NCBI GenBank assembly: GCA_035236585.1
Contig: CP141138.1
Span: 32,251,437 to 32,315,436, forward strand
DNA length: 64,000 nucleotides
Direction: 5' to 3'
From: Warburgia ugandensis
Lineage: Eukaryota; Streptophyta; Magnoliopsida; Canellales; Canellaceae
The stretch's first letter is position 1. Each line of letters starts with the position of its first letter. A program made the translations under genes and the position numbers. Under the pieces are notes generated by a model. The model saw nothing but the letters and a program-made list of their open reading frames with translations. It did not search any database and was not told the origin of the DNA. Positions 42,301 to 54,300 of this stretch are shown here, in pieces.

Positions 42301-45300
42301 GACCAAACATGAGGTCCATTCTGCAAAACTTCTTTGACATGAAGCCCTACTTATTACAAGGACAAAGTACAAAGGGCTAGAGTAGGTATAACAATCTTAC
42401 AATGCCACCAAACATGTGAACAATCAATAACTTTACATGTCAGTGGTTTTCTCATCACAGAATAAAGCATAAAAAGTTATATTTTGCAACAAAAATATCT
42501 ATGGCAAGGTGCCAGTGTCTAAGGTCATAAGCCTAAGTGCCCAACACTATTTTCAGGTTAACTATCTCCTCCCTATCATGACTCTTGGATCCAAAACTTT
42601 TTTCGTGCATATGTTGCTCTCTTAGTTCAATACCACCAACTGAATTGTTCGCAATGACCTGTCCCACTAGTTGCTACAGACTTGGTAGCTTATAGGGTTT
42701 CATCACTCTAACAGCCAACTTGGCCTTACTTTGGGGTCAAGTGGCTTACTTAAATGCATTGAAGTACAACAAATTTGGCTAGAGCAACCAAATGGTCAAC
42801 TCCCAGTTGTTGGGCCCAATATTAGACATTCAACTCTCAATCAGATTATTTGCAAAATTGGTAATTGAAGAGTCATCCAACTGAGATAACTTATCAAAGT
42901 CTCAGGAAAGAAAAGAAAGAAAACCTATTTGGTGGTAAAATGCCTTGTCTCACCACCAATAGGTTATGAGTTCCCAATTAACATTTAAGAAAAACAAAAT
43001 TACAAAAGGTCCTATTTCCTGAAATTGCCAACTTTACCATTAGTATGGCAGGAAAGCTTGGTCAAGGCTTCCAGCTCCAAAGCACTTTTGTTATAGTTAG
43101 AAGGCCATATACTACCAGGGTGTTAGAAAGACAACAAACATATAATAAAAACAACATGGGATGGGGAAACCTGAGAAGGTATCAGATTTTATTTCATCTG
43201 CCATAGATAATGAAAATCATAGAGATGTGTAACCAAAATACCCTTCACAAGGAACAATAGTGGGCTTTTTTTACTTCATAGAGGATGAAAGATCCATTTT
43301 AGTCATAGACATGATTAATTTGAAACAAGAACGTAGGATAGCAAAGTAAACCTGGACGAGAAATATGACTAACAATTGACATAGGATCAGCTAGGAAGCT
43401 TGGAAACACCAAACATGTTAAACTAACCATCTAAGACTGATGACACCAGATAACCGGGTGAAATAGCATTTGTGATAGTAAAAGAAAAAAGCATCAAAAT
43501 TTTCCATGTATACAGAACATTCAGCACCCTAAAATTCAAGTAAAAGATCAGCTCACCACTCTCAAATACAAAAACACTACCAAGAGATACAGAACTAACA
43601 AAGGAATAATAGCTCACCACTCCTTGGATACAGAAACACCAAAAACAAATATATAGAACTATTGGTAGAAAACTAACTCTCCACCTCAATGATACAAATC
43701 ACACATCGCCTTGGGTTACACAGTTAGGTGCCTCACCACTCTTGGACCCCTCTAAGAGATACAGAAAACGCTATTAACGAAGAAGTAATTTACACTCTCA
43801 ACACCTGGAAAAAATGTCCAATTGAATAATGCAATCTAATGTGTTGCTTGATTCAACTATAAGGTATATATAGATAGGAACAGCCCTCCCAAATAAGCAA
43901 TATACAAATCTACTAAGTAACTATCAAATTACATTACTTTCCTCTACTAGACAATACTTTCTAAATATGAGGCATTTGCCCACTAAGATCTTCCTAAACT
44001 TAGGTGTTGCCTATTAACACTCGCTAAACAATGGGTAGTTATCAAATACAATCAAGTAACTTCTAAATACAAGTATTACAAATTGGCAAGTTCCTAAACT
44101 CTCTAACTTCCAAGGAAAGAACTTTTCTTAGTCTTGGTAGCTTAGAATCTTTGACTAGTCAATACCTTTGACCCTTGACCAAGGAAACTTATAGGAGGCG
44201 ATTTTAACCCACTTTGAGTTTTAAAAAAAATTGATTGGTAATTGAACAATTTCTAAATAGCATATCTAAAACGTCCATCTAAGTATCTCCAACACATTCC
44301 TCAAGATTTGATCCAAGAAATCCATTACAAAACATTTCTAGGCATCTTTCATCAGGGCCCGAAGACATCACTTTTGGTTCATCTAATCCATTCAATCTTT
44401 CACGGCTTGAGATGTCCATCCTTCCATGACCAATTATGCTCATAATATCACAATCCAAGAGAGTCTAATGATGAATTTGGCTGTCCATAGCCAGATCGTC
44501 CTTAATCACCTTTGATCCACCATAGATCTTGGATTCTTGGGACACTCCCACATCAATCTCCCCAGGTTGAAAAGATCTCATCCCCGATTCATCTGCATCA
44601 TCCTCTCCTTTGTACGATAAAAGATTCGCTGTAGTAAAGGTGTCTAAAACTTCATATTCCACTGATTGCTCAATATTATATGCATTCTCACTATTTTTCT
44701 TCAAAACCCTGAAAGAACCCGCTGCTCTTAGCTTGAGCTTAGAGTGTTGTCATTGAGGAATACAATCCTTCCTAAGATGTACCCACACCAGATCTCCTTC
44801 TTGAAATTTAGCACGCTTTCTATGCTTATCTGCTTGTTCTTTAAACTTCTTGTTTTATCGTATAATTTTTCCTCGTACTTGTTCGTTCATCTTCTTGATT
44901 TGATTAGGTCTTTCTTCAGCATCTCCGCTGAAATTATCAATTAGTGATAAGGATACTAAATCTATAGGACTTTAAGGATTATGATCATATACTCTTCAAA
45001 AGGACTGCATCCTGTAGTCTGAGTGTAGGAACTGTTAAAAACCAACTCAGCTTGGGCTAACAATATGTCCCATTGACAGATATTCCTTCCCACAAAACTC
45101 CATAGTAGATTTCCCAAACTTCTATTAATGACTTTGGTCTACCCGTCAATCTGAGCATGACATGAAGAACTAAACTGTAGTCGAGTTCCAAATTTCTTCC
45201 AGAACGTTCATTAAGAGTGACTCGTGAACTTAGGATCTCAATCTGATGTGGCAGTTTTGGGAATGCAATTAAGTCTAATGACTTCATGATGCGTCAATCA

Positions 45301-48300
45301 TCTTGGTGCAGGCAATAAAGTCTAAAGTGCAGCATCTATGAAAAACAGTCAGCAAATATCATAACAGAATCTTTATTTCACTGTGTTCATGGTAGTCCAA
45401 AATAGTTGATAAAGAATATCTCCTGCTTAGGGCGTCTGCAACCAAATTTTCTGCACCCTATTTGTACTTGATCATGAAACTGAAAGATTGTATGAATTCC
45501 ACCCATACATCATGTCTTCTGCTAAGCTTCTGCTGCCTTTCAAAAAACTTTATATCTTCACAATAAAAAATAGTACAAAAGGTTGTGGAAGCAATTACTT
45601 GCTTCAATGTTCTAAGGCTGGTACAATAGCATATAATTCCTCGTCATAGGTGGAGTAGTGGCAATGCGAGTCATTAAGCTTTTCACTAAAGAAAGCAAGT
45701 GGCTTTCCTTCTTGGCTCAATATTGCACCAATTCCAACACTAGAAGCATTGTATTCTACTTAAAAACACAACCCAAGTTAGGTAAAGAAAGGATGGGAGC
45801 ATTAGTTACCTTTTGCCTTGATAAGTTGAAAGCTCCATTGTGCTTCTTCCGTCCACTTATAAGTTCCACCTTTTAAACATTTGATAATTGGAGTGATAAT
45901 TGTGCTAAAGTTTTTGATAAACCTTCAGTTGAATGAAGCAAGGCCATGAAAGCTTCTAATATCATATAAAGATTTAGGAATTGGCCAAGTAAGAACAGCC
46001 TCTACTTTACTCAGATCCATCTTTACTCCATCGACTAAAAGACATAGCCTAAGAAGATCAGGCTATCAGTGACGAAATTGTCTTCTTCAAATTGCCCATA
46101 ACTTCTATTCTCACAACATTTGTAGCACTTGTTGAAAACAACTTAAGTGCTACTCCTAACTTTTGTTGTACACAAGAATATCATCAAAGTACATAACAAC
46201 AAACTTCCTGCTAACATGTTTAAAGACGTGTCGTTAAATGCATGAAAGTACTTGGGCTATTAGACAACCAAAAGGCATAACCAACCAATCATATAGTCCA
46301 TCTCCAGTTTTAAAGGTTGTTTTCCATTCATCACCTGGTCTCATACAAATTTAATGGTAATTGCTACAAAGATCAATTTTAGAAAAAGTAGTAGCACCAA
46401 ATATAACAAATCATCAAGGCAGGGCAAAGGACAGCAATAGTTAATCTTGATTTTGTTCATCGCCTACTATCAATACACATTCTCCACGATCCATCCTTCT
46501 TAGGCACAAGAAGAACAGGAATTGTACAAGGACTCTTACTTTCCAAACCAAACCTTTAGCCATCAATTCATCTACCTAGAGTTCAACTATTCATGCTCTT
46601 TAGGGCTCATTTGATATGCGGCTTTATTAGCAAGTATAGATCAAGAAACATAGTCAACAAAATGTTGTATATCTTCTCAATTTTGAAATAAACGAGTAAG
46701 TATTTCACATCCATCGTATTGGGCTTTTCTATCATATTTTCATGGGCATCTCAACAACAAGTGACATGCATCCATTGGAATAACATCACACTATACTTCA
46801 TTATTATACCTATTTTCAATAGAAAAAGAGACTAGACATTTACGAGTTACCTTAATTTAATGTCTCTTAACCAACCACTTAAGTTTGTATGGTTGACAAT
46901 GAGGCTCCCTTTTCAACTTCAACTTATTCACAAGTTTAGTAGAAAGAACATTCTCACGAGCACCACTGTCAATTATAACATTACCTTGCCATGGGATGTG
47001 CATCCCATGTGAAAGATGAAGTAACATATCCAGTCAACATCGTCTTTATGAATGACACTCAAACTTCTTTACACTGCCAACATCCCACCTTGATCTGCAT
47101 GAATGACATCTTTTCTTCACAAACTGATTGAGAATCTTCCTTTTCAGTTTCTAGTTATTCTATCAAAGCAACTGCTTTGCAGTTTGGACCTATGTAGTTA
47201 AAGGCGCGCCTAGGCGCTAGTCGACAGTTAAGCGCCTGGGAGGGGGCCAGGTGCAGAGTAAATGAGGCGTGCTCGCCTAGGCACGCGCCTAGGTGAGCCT
47301 GGGCACCCCTTTCAGGTGCGCCTCCGACTCTAGGCATAGACGACTTAACCCGATAACTTATAAAACTCGTTTTTTTTTTTTTGGTTTTCACCTTCCAACC
47401 CTAATTTCAATCTTCCAACCTCTTGAGAAGGTGAAAACGACCATTCCTCTTCGATCTTTCACAGATCTAAGTAGAAAAAGGTATGGATTTATGAATTTTA
47501 CAATGTGTATACAGTTTCTGTAAAAAAACGTAAAAACCAGTACCGTTTTTTCAAATTTTTTGTTTTTTGTTAACTATTTTCCATAGATCTTGATGGGTTT
47601 TAGTTCTATATGTATAAGAAAACATTCCATTTGAGTTTTATACTCTTTGCTCTAGATTTGAGTTTGTTTTTAGGTTTTTTACTGTTTTTCCAAAAAAATC
47701 AATTACAGTAATAAAAAAAAGTCGTCGTTTTTTTGTATTTCTTCACTGAAACGTATTTCTATCCACATATATAGCTTTCCCATGCTTGTGTCTTCGTGTG
47801 TCATAATTTTTTTCATCTTTTTTTTTTGTAATTTAGGGTTATTTTTAATTTTTCCGAAAAAGAAAAGTTACGAAAATTAGGAAAAAGTTGTTCTTTTTTA
47901 TATTTATTAGTTAATACCTATTCTTATCCACATATATAGCTTACTCATGCTTGTATCTTCATGTATGACGTACTTTTCATGCTTTTTTTGTATTGTAGTG
48001 TTATTTTGTTCAATTTTTCCGAAAAAAAACTTACAAAAATTAGAAGAAAAAAATTTATTTATATTTATTAGTTAATACCTTTTCTTATATACATATATAG
48101 CTTTGCCATGCTTGTGTCTTCTGTATGCTGTATTTTTCATGCTTTTTAAGAATTTATTAATGATTTTTACCTAATTTTTAGCTAATTTTTAATTATGAAA
48201 AATATAATTTTGCGCCTTAGGCTCCAGGCGTACCCCTTTGCGCCTCGATGCGCCTCACGCCTTTAATTACATAGGTTTGGACATTTAAAGGCAATGTGTC

Positions 48301-51300
48301 CAAGATCATAGCACTTAAAACATTTCCTAGCATTTGAAGTTGAGGAAACAAATTGCTTATTATCATCTTAATTTTGTTGAAATATATTATTAGGCGTCTA
48401 TTTAGAATTAGAGGCACTCCCCAGATTGAAAGAGTTTATCTTTCCATAGGATCTGAAAACGCCCCTTTTAGTAACTTACTTTTGTTGCTTATCAACTATT
48501 AAGGCAAGTTTTCTAACATCATTGAAGGACTAGTACTGCTGCAAAGGTAATGTCTCTCCAATGTCTTTCTTTAAGCCACCCAAGAAGCATACTATGATTT
48601 GTTCTTTAGGCTCAACCATATCACTCTTCAACATCAAGCGCTCAAACTCCATAATATATTCTTCAATGCTCAAGCTTTCTTGTTTTATATTTTTATCATT
48701 AGAAACGTGTTTATTCTAGAATTTTAAGGTAGAAATCTCTTTCCTAGTTCCTTTATCCTCTTGTCCCAAGTCTTTATCTTAGTCTTTTCTTAATGTACTT
48801 TTTATTTATTTAGATTTTTCAACCAAAAAGAAGCATATTTTCTAAGTTTAAGAGCAACAAGTTTCATGTTAGCAACTTTCAGGAACTCCTTGTATTAAGA
48901 AATACATTCTATGGTATGTAGCCAATCTATGAATTAATCACGCTGCATCTTTCCTTCAAACTCTAGGACGGTTACTTTCACTCCAAATGGATGAAATCAT
49001 GCTTCCTTCTAGCAGCGTTGTTTGATGTCAATCATCTTTTGAAGCTCAACTTCTTGTAGAAAAAGAATGAGAATCATCTAAAGTGTTAATAGAAGATTCA
49101 ATGTTAGATTTCTCACCTCTATCATTGTGGCTTTTATAACGTTCTAGACGTTCTTGGACTCTTTATACTTGTCTTCTCAAATCATCAATCCCAAAATCAT
49201 GGATGTCTTTGTCAGGAGTAGCTGCTTGTCTTGCTTGAAATGCCCTCACAACCTTCAGCTATGATACCAAATTGACACCGAATAACTCGGTGAAATAGAA
49301 TTTGTGATAATAAATGAAAAAAGTCATCCAATTTTTTGTAGACACAGAAGTTCACCACACTAAAATTGAAGTAAAAGATTAGCTCACCACTCTCAGATAC
49401 AAAAACACCACCAAGAGCTACAAGACTAAAGAGGAATAATAACTCACCACTTTGATACAGAAACACTATCAAAGAGATACATAACTATGGATAGCAAATT
49501 AACTCACCACCTTAAGGATACAGATCACTCACCACTTTGGGATACAAAGTTAGACACCTCACCACTATTGGACCCCTCCAAGAGATATAGAAAAGGTTAT
49601 TAGTTGAGAAGCATTCCACACTCTCAACACCTGGAAAAAACATCCAATTTCATGCAATCTAATGTATTGTTCAATTCAAATCAATGGTATTCATAAACGG
49701 GAACAGCCCTCTCAATTAAGCAATGTACAAATCTACTAAGTAAATATCTAATTACATTAGTTTCCTCAGCTTAAAAATACTTTCTAAATATGAGGTACTA
49801 GTCCACCAAGATTTTCCCAAACTTGGGTGTTGCCTAATTAACAATCTACCAAATACAATCAATCAACTTCTAAATATAAGAATTACTAATTGGCAAGTTT
49901 CTAAACTATCTAACTTCCAATTAAGAACTTTACTTAGTCGTAGTAGCTTAAAATTTTTGGCCAGTCACCACCTTTGACCCTTGACCAAGGAAACTTATAG
50001 GAGGCTTTTTTTGACACACTTTGAATCAAGAAACTTTAACTGGTCATAGAATGGTTTGTAAACAGCAGATCTAGAATGTCCATCTAAGAATCTCCAAGAC
50101 GCTCACTAAGATTTGATCCAAGATGCCCATTATGGAACATTTTTTGGCGTCTTTCATCAAGGCCGAAAGACATCATCTTTGGTTGATCTAATCTGTTGAA
50201 TCTTTGAAAGCTTGAGACATTCATCCTTCCATAAACAACCACGCTCATAATATCATGATCTACGAGAGTTTGATGATGATGTTGGCAGTCCATACCTAGG
50301 TCGTCCTTTATCTCCTTTGATCATGGATTCTTGGGACACTCCCATGTCAGATGACATCAATTTCAGCAGCTCCAAAACTGCATTATGTTATGGGTTGCGT
50401 ATCTCTAAGGTGAAATTCTAAATGTGATGAGCTGTTGCTGGAAAGATGAAACAAGAAACGAAATCAACTATCATATCCAATATAAGGACATCATAACAAC
50501 CTAACAACAGATTGTAAAAGCTTTAGCATGTTTATTTAATACTCTTAGCAACATGAAAGCTAATAGACAGCCAACATCATCAGCAAATGATCCAGAAGAA
50601 AGCTAATTGTGCAACAATGAATATTTATATCACCATATCCATCAGTTTCAAGATCAAAATAGTTACAGTTTCCTTCATCGGCAGAAGCAAATTGGATGGG
50701 CTAAAGTATAGAAGTACATAGCTCAAATGATAGAAGATTGTCCACCATATAGAGTTACCAGATAAGCTATAAAAAATCTGAGCTTTAGGTGCACATACAG
50801 GAAAGTAATTGCAAATGAAGCAGGAATTAGGAAATCTTGTTATTTACGCATCATATGGAGCAGCTTACAAGTTTGATATGCAAACAATAAATTTATTACC
50901 TTCATTAAATGTAATCTTAAATCAGAAGGCCGAACTGCCTCCCCAACACAGACCATAACAAATGGAGAGTGTTGAAATAAAACATCAGCAGCAGCTTGCT
51001 TTCTTTCCTCAATCTGAAAAAATAATCAATATGTATATTCAGAAAAAGAGATACAATACCAATAGCAAATTAATTTTATGTGCTAAACCAACTTCAACAG
51101 ATTTAGTGATTGAGTGGTTCACAAATTTAAATAGATCTAAATAAGGAATAGAACTTGATACTTGCAAGCTTGTACAATTTTCTTTGCTAACATTATTATT
51201 ATTTAATATTTTATACACCTTAAAACTTTTGAACGAAATTTGAGGAGACAAGTGGAATAAATAAACTGAACCAGTTTCAGATAAACTTATGCAGAAGCCC

Positions 51301-54300
51301 CGCTCATCCAAATTTTCAGGTAAGCTGCTGACTTACAAATAATAATCTGCAGACTTAAGTCTGCAAGATGACATTGTTGATGAAATATTATCTTATCTCA
51401 AAATTTACAGGAGCATGAAGACTGGCTAACCTTGGAAGCAGAGGTAACAATGCAAGGAATCAGAATAAAAGTGGTGAAATAGAGGTATGCAAGTTCTTCA
51501 GCTGTTCTTCACTGTTTCTTCACTATCCATTCTCAACTCAAACTCATATTTGGCAGTCAGCACTAATGTGTGAATATTTCAGTAGCACGACAAAATAAAC
51601 CCTAGAAGTATCCTCAATATTTACATTAGAAGACATTTGTTCAGTTCCAGAAGGCACTGTTGAAAAATATTATTGCTCCTCCAACTTCTTATAGATGTTA
51701 CCCACAAACCCCATATTAGAAACAGTACATGTATCTCAACAAACAGATGTTAAGACAAGGTCCATGGTGCAGCACAATTGCCCAGACTGAAGACACTGGC
51801 AGAGTGGTATGGTACACCACTTATAAAGTATAGTACACACAGACACACATATATAGAAAACAAGCCTATCCCATTTTTGTCCTCACTAATAAAATTCTGA
51901 TGGTACTTGTATAAAGTTTAAAACACATGCCATTTACCTTCACTCTATTTTCTGTTAAATAAGTGATTCACTAATGTTGAAGATAACACCAGAAAGATTT
52001 ATAAGGAGAGAGCCAGTAAGAAAGAAAGTGGAAAGGAAAAATGTAAAAGGAAACCTAACCCAGAACAACCTCTATGGCATTGGCATATGATGGCACATCA
52101 TTGGTTCTCAATATGGCAGTCCAATATTTGCTAGTAATCAGCCTCAAAGTTTCATCATAATAATATGAGAAAAGACAATTAAAATAGGAGGACACAACTT
52201 TCATTTGTAAACATACGTGGAAAAAATCTAGAGGCTTGGATTCTTTAAATATCCATATCATCAAGTACGAAACTGCAAGGGTCCATTATATACCAAAATC
52301 CTTAATCGTATTCACATAGCTGTGACATTAGTGTTGATTCCATATCCCCTTCCCTAGGCACTGCATACCAAAGCCACAAAATTTATGTATCAAATCACCG
52401 GATGAACAGCCTTCAGGATTCTCCTGAGTTCATAATGCAAGAATATGCTGCTTCAGTCCATAAGAGAAGCAATTCAAACATCCCACTCTCTATAAGCAGG
52501 AAAATGATCCCTGCAAACATTTGTTCAGCTAGATATTGCACTGTTCAATGGAATAAAACTTTAGTTTAGGAGATTGATTTAGAGGCCTTAAAATAATTTC
52601 ATTTAGAATAATTCCATTACTTTTATTTGAAAAATTCTAAGACTCCAATCTTCTGCTAGAAGCAAAAGGATGAGGTTAAAAGAATTTTTTCCTTTTTTTT
52701 GGCTTTATTCTTACATTTTCTACAAGATCTACTAGCTCAAGCTAACATTTTGTCCAAGACCTTTGTGGAGGGATAGAGAGTTCCCGTGATACAAGGCCAT
52801 CAGGTCCTAAAGAACTTTTGAACAAGCCATTCACAAGGGTAGAGAAAGAGAACTCCTCAGTCACCATCTCCACCGAATTACAGGCCACAATCTACCAAGC
52901 AACTATCTCTGAACTGCACTAGGCTTGTGAATTATCACAAGTTTCATCTATATCAAGTTACACATTCCTCTTTTCTTCTTAGGATGTTTAGCGACAATTC
53001 ACACTCATAAGCTGCACTAAGAGCTCTAAGAAGGATCTCATACCGGCAATGAAGGCACTCTGACTATGAAGATCAAGAATTTCTAGGATAACATGAACCT
53101 CTTTGCCCAAGCAATTAGTATGAGCAGGCTTCCTACATCACTTAAGGCCCTAATAAATCTACATTGAATATCGGAAAGAAGTGAGCATCTCATGGTTTCA
53201 ATTTTTGACACTAATAGCTCCAAAATATACCATGATGACTCCACTAGCTCATTTCTGAAAACACCAGGTACCAACTAACTCTAACTTTTTCCAATTACTT
53301 CCATCACACTATAGAGTGGATGACTCCACCATGCTAAAGCTAAATTCCAACTTTGTACTGAGCTGTCCAGCGTAAGTCTTTCCACCATGACCTACCTAAT
53401 TGTCAAGAGTCAACAACCTCAAATCGTTACGAGTACTTCAAATATCATTGTTTCCTTCATTCCATACATTACCCCATGATACCCTATTTTAGTACTTACA
53501 ATACTACCTTTATGCCCTAAGGAACTTCTATCACCCGAAAAAGGGACTCGTTACTGACAATCTCAAATGGCTATTGAACCACTTGCAGACAGCCTTATCA
53601 TATCTTGTGAACCGCAACAAGTTAACGCATGATTTGTAGTCTCCTTTGTTTACCAACCCATTGTACACATATATACTAGAGAAATCTTGATTCATCTCAT
53701 GAAGAGATCCACTAACAACCCCACAAATACCTGAAAAATATTGAGATGCTTGGGCATTGCCCACCCAATATCGTGACTTGCCATATCATAATGGATAGAT
53801 AGATGACTTTTGATGTCCTCTGCCTAGCTGTAGTCAGGCCTACTTGCGCTAAAAATATTTCTTCTTAACCATCTAATTTCTCTGTCTTAGTTAAATCCAA
53901 CTACTAATAAATTCTCTTAACACAAGGTGGTATTCAGCATCAAAACATTATGAGAGTCATCAGTAATAATAAGAGAAGGGAAAGAATAAAAAAAACCTTA
54001 TCATCAAACAACTTCCAAATTCAAATCCTTTAATCAGGCTCAAGATGAAATAAATGGGAACCATTTTGTTTCCATGACGCAACAGGAAACATCATGCTTC
54101 CTGTCTTCCGTCAACCTCAATAGACAATCTACCCCATCCGCCACTTAGAGTAGACTCCCACCTTCAGAGAACTCACCAACTCAAGCAAGACAGCACACAA
54201 GAAACTCAACTAACCACCTTGCGGAAACCGAATACTGCTTACTATATTAAACTAGCCATAGATTTGAAATCAACTCAAAACAAAACATATAAACCTCATG

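Larger units (their letters stand above)
43441..50349 (-). mobile_element. Chromovirus-like Ty3/gypsy fossil, whole length
   Basis: A minus-strand element of about 6.9 kb with two LTRs (about 1.1 kb each), an initiator-Met-type primer site, gag with a CCHC knuckle, reverse transcriptase, integrase and polypurine tract in the usual order. Without the nested element it is about 5.8 kb. The reverse transcriptase wording ([21 protein letters not shown]) and the integrase end ([20 protein letters not shown]) fit the chromovirus branch; I cannot fix the clade (Reina/CRM/Galadriel). The LTRs have diverged clearly and the coding region has many breaks, so it is old. It lies in intron 2 of the host gene, in the same orientation as the gene. 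Confidence 0.85.

Noticed and set aside
53083-53764. Minus-strand frames in intron 1 (also 52055-52264) considered as extra exons
   Set aside because: No clear splice borders that keep phase with exons 1 and 2, and no recognised motif.
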